NCBI RefSeq assembly: GCF_000698125.1
Contig: NZ_BAXA01000005.1
Span: forward strand, 183,991-247,990
Direction of reading: 5' to 3'
DNA length: 64,000 nt
Origin: Geomicrobium sp. JCM 19038
GTDB taxonomy: Bacteria; Bacillota; Bacilli; Bacillales; Marinococcaceae
Below are positions 17,918-27,257 of the stretch, piece after piece. The translations under genes and the position numbers were made by a program. Each line of letters begins with the position of its first letter. Within the stretch, counting starts at the first letter, position 1. The notes beneath the pieces are model-generated. The model was not told the DNA's origin, did no database searches, and saw only the letters and a list, made by a program, of their open reading frames with translations.

Positions 17918-18628
17918 TTATACTTCAATCGTTAAAAACTCAGCAAGTTGCTTTTGGTGTTTGTCGAGTTTGATTTGTTCTGGGCGAATTCCTTGATCGA
18001 GTAATACGTGAATGTTTTCTGCCAGAAATTCATCGCTACCGACGATGTAGAAGAGTCCATCTTTGTCTGCGGAGAGATTCTTCACTTCTTCATAATAATC
18101 ATGACGGTTATCGACGAACTGTGATGTGAACTTTTTATCAGGAGCCGACTCAAATAATGTTGTGAATAGGTAATCTTTTGATGAATCGATGTTCAAAGAA
18201 TGAACGTGGCTAACGTTGTCCGCACGATCGAAATAGTCAAGTAAAAGTGGTCTGAACGTTGCTAGGCCAACACCTGAGGACAAGAGGTAGACCTTTTTGT
18301 CTTCTCTTCTAAGAGGTATGTTGGAATGCGTCTTAAAGATCGCAACTTCATGCCCAACGTCAAGGCTACGTAAAATTGATTTGAATTCCGAACATTCTTC
18401 CTTGATGCGCGTTGTAATTCCGATTGCGTTTTCGTGTGGCAATGTGGAAATGGACATATGGCGGATGAGACTGCGATTTGGCTTTTCGCCAGCATTAAAT
18501 CCTTCGAATGCGAAGTGAGTGTGGGCTCCTTCGTCCCAGGTGAAGTCCTCAGGGCAGTCGAGTAAGTACGTTTTTACTTCGGGTGTTTCTTCAACAATCT
18601 TATTGATTTTCGTCCAGTAAATTTGCAT
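17918..18628 (-). CDS. FAD-binding ferredoxin-NAD(P)H reductase-type oxidoreductase, Fur-box preceded
   Basis: 236 residues, with AAGGGGA before the ATG. An FNR-type enzyme: FAD-binding segment RHMSIST (RxxS) and nucleotide-binding segment SSGVGLATFRPLL. There is no iron-sulfur domain, so it resembles stand-alone flavin or ferric reductases. A near-perfect Fur box lies 55 bases upstream of the start, suggesting the gene is switched on under iron limitation and may reduce ferric siderophore or another iron-linked substrate. The role is inferred from fold and operator. Confidence 0.8.
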   Translation of the reverse strand: MQIYWTKINKIVEETPEVKTYLLDCPEDFTWDEGAHTHFAFEGFNAGEKPNRSLIRHMSISTLPHENAIGITTRIKEECSEFKSILRSLDVGHEVAIFKTHSNIPLRREDKKVYLLSSGVGLATFRPLLLDYFDRADNVSHVHSLNIDSSKDYLFTTLFESAPDKKFTSQFVDNRHDYYEEVKNLSADKDGLFYIVGSDEFLAENIHVLLDQGIRPEQIKLDKHQKQLAEFLTIEV

Positions 18629-18682
18629 AATCAGATCCCCTTAAACCGTAATTTGACCCTTTAGTAGTTAGTATACAACAAG

Positions 18683-18697
18683 TGATAATGATTCTCA
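18683..18697. promoter_or_regulatory. Fur box
   Basis: TGATAATGATTCTCA on the plus strand (TGAGAATCATTATCA on the minus strand) matches the 7-1-7 Fur consensus TGATAATNATTATCA at all but one position. It sits 55 bases upstream of the FNR-type reductase start. Confidence 0.8.
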
Positions 18698-18702
18698 ATA
18701 TC

Positions 18703-18831
18703 GATTGTTGGATATTGAACTTACGTATTTACATTGAGTAAACGACTGTCGTGGCTACGCTGCGGGCGTTGCCCGATCTTAGTGCTGCGCACGACAATCT
18801 TCAGCTAACGTATAAAGGAAGTTCAACAATC
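18703..18831. repeat. Large imperfect palindrome next to the Fur box
   Basis: Outer arms GATTGTTG..TTGAACTTACGT and ACGT..AAGTTCAACAATC (with a short insertion in the left arm), inner arms TGTCGTG (18747-18753) and CACGACA (18790-18796), and a GC-rich centre. The next 290 bases (18832-19124) have no convincing gene. The element is more GC-rich than its surroundings; it may be a mobile-element relic. Confidence 0.5.
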
Positions 18832-19124
18832 ATTGCTTTTAGCCATGATGTCGAACTAACCTGCTTTGCAGGCCGCCGCAGGCGTCTTCGCCACAACTGC
18901 CGCTTTTCAGGTGCATGTATTATTTGCAAAAGCAACATTAAATGTATTAAGTGCAAATTAGCATTCATACGTAATCAACATCGATTACACCGCCTTTCCG
19001 ATTTTTCATAGCGGCCCAAAAGGGAGATGATGTAAAGCCACCATCCAATATAAAAAGTTGTAGCGCGAGTATAGCTTATCAAGATGTTAAGATAACAATA
19101 TATGTTTATTAATGAGGTGTTCCA

Positions 19125-19343
19125 GTGTTTTTTAAAAGAGACAGTGAGTCAACAGATAGGCGTAGTGTAAATGTAGCTACTTTTTTAACGTTTGCATTTT
19201 GGGGTTCATTTTTATTATTTATGTCTATTTATAGTATGTGGGTTCTGGACGAATTATATAGTATACATACGGTGATACTTTTTATTGGACTCGTGATATT
19301 TTTTACAACAAGATTATTAGTAGAAATTAGTCAAAAGAGATAA
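19125..19343 (+). CDS. Small two-helix membrane protein
   Basis: 72 residues from GTG 19125 with GAGGTG before it. A charged N terminus (FKRDSESTDRRS) is followed by two hydrophobic helices (about residues 17-40 and 48-64). No family recognised. Confidence 0.6.
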   Translation: MFFKRDSESTDRRSVNVATFLTFAFWGSFLLFMSIYSMWVLDELYSIHTVILFIGLVIFFTTRLLVEISQKR

Positions 19344-19390
19344 TAAGTACCAATAACAGTATAATCAATAGTAAGAAAAGTGCTCATATA

Positions 19391-19433
19391 AAATAAAGCC
19401 AATGACTAGTTACATGTCATTGGCTTTATTTTT
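19391..19433 (+). terminator. Strong terminator
   Basis: Perfect 16-bp stem AAATAAAGCCAATGAC/GTCATTGGCTTTATTT followed by TTT, between the small membrane gene and convergent arsC. Confidence 0.88.
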
Positions 19434-19480
19434 TGACTTGCGTGTTCTGGATAACGTCTCTGTTGTTGTAAGAGGCCAGT

Positions 19481-19894
19481 TTAGTTTCGCGTGAATTCGT
19501 GAAGTTGTGCTTGAATCTCGTCACGAACTCGCTGAAAAACTTTCCACTTTTCGTCAGTTGTGCCTGTCGCTTTTGCTGGGTCGTCAAAGCCCCAATGCTC
19601 ACGTCTTACGTGAGAAGGTGTGATTGGGCATTTATCTTTTGCGTCTCCGCAAAGGGTAACAACGAGATCAGCGTTTTGCAGAAGCTCCAGATCAAGTCGG
19701 TCAGAGGTTTGGTTTGAAATATCAATCCCGATTTCATTCATTGCTTTAATGGCGTTGGGGTTTAGTCCGTGTGCTTCAATGCCGGCACTGTAAACGTCCC
19801 ACTCATCTGATAGAATCTGTTTTCCAAATCCTTCTGCCATCTGACTGCGACAAGAGTTACCAGTACAAAGGAAATAAAGAGTTTTCTTTTTCAT
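19481..19894 (-). CDS. arsC: Arsenate reductase, thioredoxin-coupled
   Basis: 137-residue low-molecular-weight-phosphatase-fold enzyme that reduces arsenate to arsenite. The catalytic loop [13 protein letters not shown] and the redox pair in [11 protein letters not shown] (the Cys82/Cys89 equivalents) are all present, so it should work with thioredoxin. Last gene of arsR-arsB-arsC; AAGGAGC precedes the ATG. Confidence 0.95.
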   Translation of the reverse strand: MKKKTLYFLCTGNSCRSQMAEGFGKQILSDEWDVYSAGIEAHGLNPNAIKAMNEIGIDISNQTSDRLDLELLQNADLVVTLCGDAKDKCPITPSHVRREHWGFDDPAKATGTTDEKWKVFQRVRDEIQAQLHEFTRN

Positions 19895-19907
19895 ATCATA
19901 ATGCTCC

Positions 19908-21206
19908 TTAACTAATGATCATAAGCCAGAGGTATAGTCCAACTAATGTGATGAACAGCACTGGCAATGTAATGACGATTCCGGTTTTAAAGTACGTCCA
20001 CCAAGAGATTTTCACCCCTTTTTGGGTTAACACATGTAACCAGAGAAGCGTTGCTAATGAGCCAATCGGAGTGATCTTCGGTCCTAAATCAGACCCCACG
20101 ACATTGGCGTAAATGAGCGCTTCTTTCATAAGTCCAGTCATGGCAGTCGTATCAATCGCGATTGCATTAATCATAACGGTTGGGAGGTTGTTCATAATTG
20201 AACTTAAGATCGCTGCGATAAAACCCATACCCATCGTTGCTGCGAAAACACCGTGTTCTGCAATCGCTTCTAATCCAGTAGCCAATACATCGGTGAGCCC
20301 AACGTTTTGTAGCCCGAATACAACGACATACATCCCGATCGAGAAGAAGACAATGTTCCACGGCGCACCCTTTAGTACGGAGCGAGTCTGAACGACTGGG
20401 CTTCGACTTGCAATGCTCAAGAAAAGGATCGCAATGATGCCTGCAACGATTGAAACGGGGATGTGTAGAAATTCACTTACTAAGTAACCGACGAGTAAAA
20501 TCCCTAGAATCCACCACGACAATTGAAACATTTTCTGATCTTTAATCGCCGTTTTCGGAGCTTGCAGTTTGTCGTGATCATAGCGTTTTGGAATCTTTTT
20601 TCTGAAATAAAGGTACAAGACTAGGATGCTTGCAAATAATGAGAAAAAGTTCGGTACGATCATGCGTGTCGCATATTCAATAAAACCGATACCAAAATAA
20701 TCAGCAGACACGATATTCACGAGGTTACTGACAATGAGTGGCAAGGAAGTTGAATCGGCAATAAAGCCACTTGCGATAATGAAGGGAAATACCATCGCCT
20801 CGTTAAAGTTCAACGAACGAACCATCGCAAGCACGATCGGCGTTAAAATCAACGCGGCACCGTCATTGGCAAAGAAAGCGGCCACAATCGAACCGAGAAT
20901 ACACACATACACAAACATAAGCACAGCATTTCCTTTAGCGGCCTTTGTCATATGAAGGGCAGACCACTCGAAGAAACCAATTTCGTCTAAGATTAAAGAA
21001 ATAATGATAATCGCAATAAACGTTAACGTTGCATTCCAGACGATACTCGTAACTTCAAGTACATCGCCAAAGGAGACGACGCCGAGAAGCAAGGCAATCA
21101 CCGCACCTCCGCAGGCGGACCAACCGATGTTTAAATTTTTCGGTTGCCAAATAACGAGAACAAGTGTCGCAATAAAAATTAATGAAGCCAAAATCACAGA
21201 GGACAC
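19908..21206 (-). CDS. arsB: Arsenite efflux permease ArsB
   Basis: 432-residue membrane pump of about 12 helices that exports arsenite. The sequence runs from [20 protein letters not shown] through [20 protein letters not shown] and the conserved [20 protein letters not shown], all typical of ArsB. GTG start with GGAAG upstream. Lies 13 bases before arsC and 16 bases after arsR. No arsA ATPase is present, so it works as a secondary carrier. Confidence 0.93.
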   Translation of the reverse strand: MSSVILASLIFIATLVLVIWQPKNLNIGWSACGGAVIALLLGVVSFGDVLEVTSIVWNATLTFIAIIIISLILDEIGFFEWSALHMTKAAKGNAVLMFVYVCILGSIVAAFFANDGAALILTPIVLAMVRSLNFNEAMVFPFIIASGFIADSTSLPLIVSNLVNIVSADYFGIGFIEYATRMIVPNFFSLFASILVLYLYFRKKIPKRYDHDKLQAPKTAIKDQKMFQLSWWILGILLVGYLVSEFLHIPVSIVAGIIAILFLSIASRSPVVQTRSVLKGAPWNIVFFSIGMYVVVFGLQNVGLTDVLATGLEAIAEHGVFAATMGMGFIAAILSSIMNNLPTVMINAIAIDTTAMTGLMKEALIYANVVGSDLGPKITPIGSLATLLWLHVLTQKGVKISWWTYFKTGIVITLPVLFITLVGLYLWLMIIS

Positions 21207-21222
21207 GTGTTAAACTTCCTTT

Positions 21223-21570
21223 CTAGCCGCAATCAACTGGGCGTTCTTTGTTGATGAGCTCGATGTAACGCTCATCTTGATCTGAGATTTGATTCATGAT
21301 GGCATGAACAATGCCGATGGCATCGGAAGCGGTATTCAATGAGTAGAAACGCCATTGTCCTCGTCTTGTTTCCTCCACAAGACCAAAGCTTTTTAGTTTT
21401 TTTAAATGCTGACTGATCGATGGCTGGCTCATCTCAAACATATCGACAAATTGGCAGACGCAATATTCTTTTTTAGATACAAGTTTTATGATTAACAATC
21501 GTGTCGGATCGCTCATGACTTTCACGTAGGTAGCGATCTCTTCCGAACTTAAGCGATGAGTGTGATTCAT
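21223..21570 (-). CDS. arsR: ArsR family arsenic-responsive repressor
   Basis: 115-residue winged-helix repressor; the metal site KKEYCVCQFVDMF is a variant of ELCVCDL and the recognition helix MSQPSISQHLKKLK follows directly. First gene of the ars operon. AAGGAGGAAG precedes the ATG, and a promoter lies just upstream. Confidence 0.93.
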   Translation of the reverse strand: MNHTHRLSSEEIATYVKVMSDPTRLLIIKLVSKKEYCVCQFVDMFEMSQPSISQHLKKLKSFGLVEETRRGQWRFYSLNTASDAIGIVHAIMNQISDQDERYIELINKERPVDCG

Positions 21571-21593
21571 TTTCTTCCTCCTTACAGAGTACG

Positions 21594-21623
21594 ATTATAA
21601 TCTAAGTTTTATATATAAGTAAA
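21594..21623 (-). promoter_or_regulatory. ars operon promoter
   Basis: On the minus strand TTTACT and a perfect TATAAT are separated by 18 bases, ending 24 bases before arsR. The AT-rich TATATAAG/ATTATATAA repeats here are plausible ArsR targets. Confidence 0.6.
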
Positions 21624-21754
21624 TGATTATATAAATGAAAGTGAATATATTATTTTCAATAAATTCATTGTGATACAATCACGAGAAGAAAAGATTCGTT
21701 AGATAATGCCGACCGATGATGTTGAACAGTTAAGAAATGACAGGAGTGAACGTG

Positions 21755-22108
21755 ATGACGAAACATAAGATTTATACGATGAGCTTTGCGAGTGTGTATC
21801 CACATTATGTTAAGAAGGCTGAAAGAAAAGACAGAACGAAGAATGAAGTCGATGAAATTATTTGTTGGTTAACCGGATACAGTCAGCAACAACTCGAAAA
21901 GCAAATCGACAATCAAACCGATTTTGAAACATTCTTTAATGAAGCGCCACAGTTAAATTCATCAAGAGCACTCATTAAAGGTGTCGTTTGTGGCGTACGC
22001 GTAGAAGAGATTGAAGAGCCGATGATGCAGGAAATTCGTTATCTCGATAAATTGATCGATGAATTAGCGAAGGGCAAAGCAATGGAGAAGATTCTACGTC
22101 AACCATAA
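21755..22108 (+). CDS. DUF2200 family protein
   Basis: 117 residues from ATG 21755 with AGGAG nine bases upstream (an in-frame ATG at 21737 lacks a site). [21 protein letters not shown] and the [14 protein letters not shown] block are the family hallmark. The biochemical role is unknown. Confidence 0.85.
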   Translation: MTKHKIYTMSFASVYPHYVKKAERKDRTKNEVDEIICWLTGYSQQQLEKQIDNQTDFETFFNEAPQLNSSRALIKGVVCGVRVEEIEEPMMQEIRYLDKLIDELAKGKAMEKILRQP

Positions 22109-22113
22109 ATAAA

Positions 22114-22137
22114 GTCACACAGGATGAACTGTGTGAC
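22114..22137. terminator. Hairpin between convergent genes
   Basis: Perfect 9-bp stem GTCACACAG/CTGTGTGAC; likely shared terminator of the DUF2200 gene and the SolA-type gene. Confidence 0.6.
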
Positions 22138-22142
22138 CGAAG

Positions 22143-23294
22143 TTATTTTTGATACGTGTTGAGCGCGCTACGTGTTACCGAGAACGGAGTTAAATCAAAA
22201 TGACTGTCGCCAGTTAAGGTAAGATCAGCAAGAATTTCTCCAATGACCGGTGCGTATTTGAAGCCGTGTCCTGAGAATCCACCTGCCAACACAATGGATT
22301 TGTGAACAGGGTGATAATCAATAATAAAGTCATGATCTGGAGTGCGTGTGTACATGCATGCTTTTCCGTCGTTGCATTGACCAGCAGCTTTAGGTAAAAA
22401 GCGATCAAGAAATTGGCGTGGGTCTTGTTCATCTTCAGGATACGTGCCGAATGTACGATCCATTGTCGTTGGATCCACATTAGGACCGTGATCGTGACGA
22501 CCTGATTTTACTCCTTTTTCATCGATCATTGGAAAGCCGTAATATTCTCCATCTGGTAAATCAGCAAAGAAAATAGGGAAAGAATCCTCAATACGGTAGA
22601 GGTCTTCTTCAGGTTCAAACCAGACATTCGTCTGTCGAGTCGGTTGCATTGGAATCTGCAGATCAAGCTGTTGGAATAGTTCTGTGTTCCATGCGCCACC
22701 GCTTACAATGATTTGCTTTGCTGAATAGCTACCGTGATCCGTCGTTACAGTGGACGCTTCAGCATCGATTCCAGTCACTTTCGTGTTTGTTAAAAGCTCT
22801 GCACCTTCAGAAAGTGCCATCTTTTTGAACGCTCGCAAACAGTTCGCACTATATAACATGCCAGCATTTTCTTCAAGGCAACCTTCATACCCTTCAGGCG
22901 CTTCAATACCTGGCCAACGGGTGTGAATTTGCTCGTAATCTAACAATTGATAAGGGATGTTATGCTTCTTGGCACTGTTGATCGTTTCACGAATAAACGA
23001 AGCACCTTTAGGTCCAAATGCTAATACACCTGTGTTGCGAAAAAGCTCATAACCAGACTGCTCTTCTAATAGTTCCCACAGTTCCTGTGCTCGAAGAGCA
23101 AGAGGGGAGTAGAACTCTCCTTCTCCTAATGCATGGCGAATAATTCTCGTTTCTCCGTGATGACTTCCCATTTCGTGGGGAGGATCAAATTGATCGATGA
23201 GTAACGTGCGGATATTCTTCTTTGAAAGGTAGTAGCCTGCAGCCATTCCCATCGTACCTGCACCGACAACAATCACATCATAATCCGTGTTCAT
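22143..23294 (-). CDS. solA: N-methyl-L-tryptophan oxidase / monomeric sarcosine oxidase type
   Basis: 383-residue FAD enzyme that oxidises an N-methyl amino acid to the free amine, formaldehyde and peroxide. Dinucleotide-binding motif VVGAGTMGMAAGYYLSK at the N terminus; HHGETRIIRHALGEG is the sarcosine oxidase signature; the Cys in DGKACMYTRTPDHDF is the site of covalent flavin attachment. AAAGGAG before the ATG. Stands alone. Confidence 0.9.
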   Translation of the reverse strand: MNTDYDVIVVGAGTMGMAAGYYLSKKNIRTLLIDQFDPPHEMGSHHGETRIIRHALGEGEFYSPLALRAQELWELLEEQSGYELFRNTGVLAFGPKGASFIRETINSAKKHNIPYQLLDYEQIHTRWPGIEAPEGYEGCLEENAGMLYSANCLRAFKKMALSEGAELLTNTKVTGIDAEASTVTTDHGSYSAKQIIVSGGAWNTELFQQLDLQIPMQPTRQTNVWFEPEEDLYRIEDSFPIFFADLPDGEYYGFPMIDEKGVKSGRHDHGPNVDPTTMDRTFGTYPEDEQDPRQFLDRFLPKAAGQCNDGKACMYTRTPDHDFIIDYHPVHKSIVLAGGFSGHGFKYAPVIGEILADLTLTGDSHFDLTPFSVTRSALNTYQK

Positions 23295-23368
23295 TGTAAG
23301 AACTCCTTTGCTTATTCCAGCGTGTCCGTCAGTTTCCCTAATCTAGGAATATGAAAACGTATCGATGA

Positions 23369-23833
23369 TTAATCAACTCCGAGCTCGTCGTCCCAAACCC
23401 CTTGTTGCTTTCGAATGTCAACAATCTGACCAATATGATACGCATTGTGAATCGTTAAATGGGTCAGATCAGACGCTTTTTCGCTAAGTGTCTCTTCATT
23501 GGAACTGCGCACAGCGTCAGTCCACTCTGTCATCAACGTATCAAACGCACGTGTCGTGTCTTCCCAAGAATCATGGCGATGGTTGTTAAAAGACTCATCA
23601 TTCGAATCAATCGTATAAGGTGAACCTCCTTGACCTTTAAAACGATTTAAATAAGAACGATTGTAATAAAGCAAATGATTAACCGTCCCCCAAATTGTGT
23701 TGGCGCGATCGTGATTCTTCCATAACGCCTCTTCCTCGGTAACGCCGGTTAATGCTTCACTCATTGAAACAAACCAACCGCTCTTGTTGTGAATCGCCTG
23801 TAGCTGGGTAAGAAGTAATTCTCGTGTATCCAT
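23369..23833 (-). CDS. DinB family protein
   Basis: About 154 residues from ATG 23833 behind AAAGGAGTG. A four-helix bundle with three candidate metal-binding His: NHLLYYNRSYL and the final LTIHNAYHIGQIVDIR. DinB-fold proteins include thiol-transferases and damage-inducible proteins; the substrate is unknown. Compare the inactivated relative at 17349-17822. Confidence 0.88.
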   Translation of the reverse strand: MDTRELLLTQLQAIHNKSGWFVSMSEALTGVTEEEALWKNHDRANTIWGTVNHLLYYNRSYLNRFKGQGGSPYTIDSNDESFNNHRHDSWEDTTRAFDTLMTEWTDAVRSSNEETLSEKASDLTHLTIHNAYHIGQIVDIRKQQGVWDDELGVD

Positions 23834-23971
23834 CACACTCACTCCTTTATTCTCCATTAATGGGTGAAGTATAAAGAAAGAAATTGAAAAAGTCCAATTA
23901 TTGAATCATTTGTGTTGTGATTCAAAAGATTCAATGCTACGTTAGAAAACGTGTAGAAGGGAGTGTTGACC

Positions 23972-24421
23972 ATGAATATCAGACCATATAAACAAGCAGA
24001 CCAAGAAAAGATTAAAGCGCTAGCTGAACGTTTTTTGGAATTTGAGTTGTTGCCTCATCGCGATTCTGAACAAATGTACGAGAAGCAAATTGAGCTTACG
24101 GAGGCTGCTTTTAAAAATGCTTCGAATCTTTTTATTGCCGAACAAGATCAACAATTCCTTGGATACATCGAATTGGCTGAACAACGAGATTTCTTTACGA
24201 ATGAAAGCGTGGCATACATCTCAGCAATTGCGGTTACCCCAGAAGGGCAAGGCAGTGGAGTAGGGAAGCAATTAATGAAAAAAGCAGAGGAGTGGTGCAT
24301 CGAACGAGGCAACTCTCAACTCGTATTAGATGTGTTTAAGGCAAATGAGGGGGCTGTACAGTTTTATAAACATTTAGGGTTTGACGAAGAGATTGTGAAG
24401 ATGGTGAAATCGCTAAAATGA
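23972..24421 (+). CDS. GNAT family N-acetyltransferase
   Basis: 149 residues from ATG 23972 behind AAGGGAGTG. The acetyl-CoA site is AVTPEGQGSGVGKQLMKKAEEW, with VLDVFKANEGAVQFYKHLGF after it. First of three closely spaced genes (gaps of 16 and 2 bases) with the PP2C-like protein and the kinase, so probably an operon. Confidence 0.88.
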   Translation: MNIRPYKQADQEKIKALAERFLEFELLPHRDSEQMYEKQIELTEAAFKNASNLFIAEQDQQFLGYIELAEQRDFFTNESVAYISAIAVTPEGQGSGVGKQLMKKAEEWCIERGNSQLVLDVFKANEGAVQFYKHLGFDEEIVKMVKSLK

Positions 24422-24437
24422 TTATGGAGGGATTGTC

Positions 24438-25289
24438 GTGATTACCGTCCTTGAGTCTTATCAATGCTCAAAAACAGGGAATAAAGCCGATATGGAAGAC
24501 GTAACGGTCGTGACAGAAGTGTTTGCTGCGGTCATTGATGGGGCGACGAATGTGTCCGGTCGAATGATTGATGGAAGTACACCAGGTCAACACGCTTCGA
24601 GGCTCGTTGTGGAAACGATTCAATCCCTAACAGGTCATGAAGTTATTCATGAGATTATTCAGCTCATTAACCGTCGTTTTATATCATTTTATAAACAACA
24701 CAACATGTTGGAAGATGTTCAGAAACACCCTTACTTACAGCTGTCTGCAACGATGGTGTTGTACAGTCACTATTATAGAAGAGTATGGGCCATTGGAGAC
24801 GCACAATGCCTAATTAGTGGACGTTATTTCCAAAATCAAAAGATCGTCGACCAGATTACAGCCGACGCCCGCGCATTACTTGTCGAGGCTGAGCTAGCAA
24901 AAGGTAGATCATTGGGTGATATTCAAGAGGATGATCGAAGCTTCGAGCTGATCAAACCACTCATTCAATCTCAATACCAATTTCAGAATGGTCATCCTGA
25001 CGATCCTTATTCTTATAGTGTCATTAATGGCTTTCATATACATAAAACGAGCATTGTAGAACTCGTTGTGCAAGGTAACCCGATTAGACTCATCCTAGCA
25101 TCCGATGGATATCCAAAGCTTAAAGAGACACTAGAAGAAACCGAAGCTTTTCTTACAAAATGCATTCAGGAAGATCCGTTGTGCATTCGAACGAATAAGA
25201 ACGTTAAAGGTGTGACGAATGGAAGATTATCTTATGATGATCGAAGTTATCTGAGTTTATTGGTTGGTGCTCAGCAAAAAGGGGGATAG
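24438..25289 (+). CDS. PP2C-like phosphatase-fold protein
   Basis: 283 residues from GTG 24438 with GGAGGG. The PP2C metal-binding pattern is recognisable: VIDGATN near residue 37, VWAIGDAQCL, LILASDGYPKL and a final YDDRSYLSL. The first Asp motif is altered compared with canonical PP2C (VFAAVIDGAT for the usual DG box), but the key Asp residues remain. It lies two bases before the P-loop kinase gene. The target is unknown. Confidence 0.75.
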   Translation: MITVLESYQCSKTGNKADMEDVTVVTEVFAAVIDGATNVSGRMIDGSTPGQHASRLVVETIQSLTGHEVIHEIIQLINRRFISFYKQHNMLEDVQKHPYLQLSATMVLYSHYYRRVWAIGDAQCLISGRYFQNQKIVDQITADARALLVEAELAKGRSLGDIQEDDRSFELIKPLIQSQYQFQNGHPDDPYSYSVINGFHIHKTSIVELVVQGNPIRLILASDGYPKLKETLEETEAFLTKCIQEDPLCIRTNKNVKGVTNGRLSYDDRSYLSLLVGAQQKGG

Positions 25290-25291
25290 TC

Positions 25292-25816
25292 ATGAATCGA
25301 GTCATGGTTATGGGTGTTTCTGCAGGTGTAGGAAAATCTACATTTGCAAAGGAACTTGGAAAACGGATGCAAATTCCTGTACATCACCTGGATGCTTACT
25401 ATTGGAAACCAGGGTGGGAAGAAGTGTCATATGAAGAATTCTTAGCACGTCAACATGAATTAATTGCTTGCAATAAGTGGTGGATTATTGAAGGGAATTA
25501 CACACAAACGTATACCATTCGTGCAAAAAATGCAGATACGATCATTTATCTAGAGCTTCCACTTTATGTTTGTCTTTACCGTGTAATCAAACGTCGGCTA
25601 TTCTATCACGGGAGAACGCGTCCAGATATGGGAGAAGGGTGTAAAGAGAAGTTAGATATGGAGTTTCTTCGATTTATCTGCTCAACGTATTACCCACGTA
25701 AAAAGAAAATGAAGGATCGGTTTGTTGCATTTCAAGAAGGGAACCCGTCAAATAAAGTCATCGTATTAAAAAGTAGGAAGGAAATTCGGTCGTACTTAGA
25801 AACGTTACACTCATGA
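25292..25816 (+). CDS. P-loop kinase, topology-modulation (FlaR) type
   Basis: 174 residues with Walker A GVSAGVGKST and the adenylate-kinase-like layout (HHLDAYYWKPGW, then WWIIEGNYTQT, then YLELPLYVCLYRVIKR). Such proteins are annotated as DNA topology modulation proteins or small-molecule kinases; the phosphate acceptor is not known. Last gene of the three-gene cluster. Confidence 0.82.
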   Translation: MNRVMVMGVSAGVGKSTFAKELGKRMQIPVHHLDAYYWKPGWEEVSYEEFLARQHELIACNKWWIIEGNYTQTYTIRAKNADTIIYLELPLYVCLYRVIKRRLFYHGRTRPDMGEGCKEKLDMEFLRFICSTYYPRKKKMKDRFVAFQEGNPSNKVIVLKSRKEIRSYLETLHS

Positions 25817-26036
25817 GTTATAGGATAAAATGTGAAAGAAGACAAGTGCTTTAATTAATCTTAATATTGTCCATGAAAAACAGTTTCTTAATGATGGTGA
25901 ATCCACATGATCGGAATACGCATACATTTAACTGAATGAATTCCATCATTTGAAGACCTCGTTAAAAAGCTGAATGATTCCATCTAGTTATAAAAGGAAT
26001 GATTTTCACTATAGGCGGATGTGTGCATCCCTCACT

Positions 26037-26102
26037 ATGACACTTGTCATGGTTTGGCTGTGACACGTGTGTCTTACCTAATCAGAATCGGTTCGCTACA
26101 CT
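26037..26102 (+). promoter_or_regulatory. des promoter with DesR-type operator
   Basis: A perfect ATGACA-CT-TGTCAT palindrome at 26037-26050, a second related element TGACACGTGT at 26061-26070, and a -10 box TACACT at 26097-26102 inside TTCGCTACA. The -35 region (TTACCT, 26074) is poor, as expected for an activator-dependent promoter. The same elements with the same spacing occur at 45923-45988. The rest of 25817-26036 shows no gene; 25998-26020 resembles a short piece of the 34410 repeat. Confidence 0.7.
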
Positions 26103-26134
26103 GTATGTAATCAGTGAGGTTGGGTGGGATTGAT

Positions 26135-27187
26135 ATGAGCAGGGAAAAGCAACGAGCGCTTAAACAGAGTGTCGCACCGTATGCGACGTCCAATACGAAA
26201 GCGGGCGTCTTTCAATTAATAAATACATTGCTCCCATTTGGTGTAGCGTGGTTTTTGGCTTACCAGAGCTTAAGCATCTCAATTTGGTTAAGTCTCGTTT
26301 TTTCAGTCATTGCTGCCGGATTTGTCGTTCGGATCTTTATTATTTTTCATGATTGTACGCATGCGAGCTTCTTTAAGGATCGAAGGTGGAACCGGATCAT
26401 AGGAAATGTGTGCGGTGTGCTCACGCACTTTCCATTTGAAAAATGGAAACACAGTCATTCGATTCACCATGCGACGAGTGGAAATCTCGACAAACGTGGT
26501 GTTGGTGACATCTGGGTCATGACCATTGATGAGTATAAAGAAGCGACTAAAATGGAGCGTTTGAAATACCGCTTGTACCGTAATCCGTTCATTTTATTTG
26601 GATTAGGGCCACTTTATTTGTTTCTCGTAGAAAACCGCTTCAATAAAAAAGGTGTAAAGAAAAAAGAGAAGTACAATACGTATCTAACGAATGTGAGTAT
26701 TGCTTTACTGTATGGTGTAATGATTGCATTGATCGGTTGGCAAGCATTCTTACTCGTTCAAGTGCCAATTATGTATTTATCAGGAGCAGCTGGTATTTGG
26801 TTGTTCTATGTTCAGCACCAATTCGAAGATTCTTATTTTGAGAATGATGATGAATGGGACTTTGTTAAAGCGGCTGTTGATGGAAGTTCATATTATAAGC
26901 TTCCGAAAGTGATTCAGTGGATTACAGGCAACATCGGCTATCACCATGTTCATCATTTAAGTCCGAAAGTACCGAACTATCATTTAGAGAAAACACACGA
27001 TAATACGCCGCCATTGCAAACGGCAACGACGATTACGTTCAAAAAGAGTCTTGAATCGATTCGGTTTCGATTATATGATGAAAAGAATCAGACGTTTGTG
27101 ACGTTCAAAGAGATGAGACAATCACGTCGCTCACAATCGGCGTCTGGCTTGAAGAGTAAATCTAAGCAAGTTGAACAAAGGTTATAA
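26135..27187 (+). CDS. des: Acyl-lipid fatty acid desaturase
   Basis: 350-residue membrane desaturase that introduces a double bond into phospholipid acyl chains to keep membranes fluid in the cold. The three His boxes are present: HDCTHASFF, HSHSIHHATSG and YHHVHHL, between pairs of hydrophobic helices. ATG 26135 is favoured over the in-frame GTG at 26114. The C-terminal 30 residues are Ser/Arg/Lys-rich and longer than in B. subtilis Des. It is followed by a terminator and then desK-desR, the same order as in B. subtilis. Confidence 0.93.
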   Translation: MSREKQRALKQSVAPYATSNTKAGVFQLINTLLPFGVAWFLAYQSLSISIWLSLVFSVIAAGFVVRIFIIFHDCTHASFFKDRRWNRIIGNVCGVLTHFPFEKWKHSHSIHHATSGNLDKRGVGDIWVMTIDEYKEATKMERLKYRLYRNPFILFGLGPLYLFLVENRFNKKGVKKKEKYNTYLTNVSIALLYGVMIALIGWQAFLLVQVPIMYLSGAAGIWLFYVQHQFEDSYFENDDEWDFVKAAVDGSSYYKLPKVIQWITGNIGYHHVHHLSPKVPNYHLEKTHDNTPPLQTATTITFKKSLESIRFRLYDEKNQTFVTFKEMRQSRRSQSASGLKSKSKQVEQRL

Positions 27188-27189
27188 AG

Positions 27190-27219
27190 AAAAGCTCTCC
27201 TGAATGAGAGCTTTTTTCT
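27190..27219 (+). terminator. Terminator between des and desK
   Basis: Perfect 10-bp stem AAAAGCTCTC/GAGAGCTTTT, then TTCTT. It separates strongly induced des from the regulatory genes, allowing some read-through. Confidence 0.85.
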
Positions 27220-27257
27220 TCGTCATGAACGATCATTGTAGTAAAGGAGTTATTCAC

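Noticed and set aside
18751..19011. 86-codon open frame across the large palindrome
   Set aside because: No ribosome binding site, no family resemblance, and it follows from the GC-rich inverted repeat.
20113..20391. Plus-strand frames antisense to arsB
   Set aside because: arsB on the other strand is fully conserved; these frames are shadows without ribosome binding sites.
21003..21213. Plus-strand frames at the 5' end of arsB
   Set aside because: Shadow frames of the hydrophobic arsB coding sequence.
25990..26030. A third copy of the 270-bp repeat
   Set aside because: Only about 20 bases (GATTTTCACTATAGGCGGATG) resemble the repeat; terminal repeats and palindromes are missing, so it is at best a relic.
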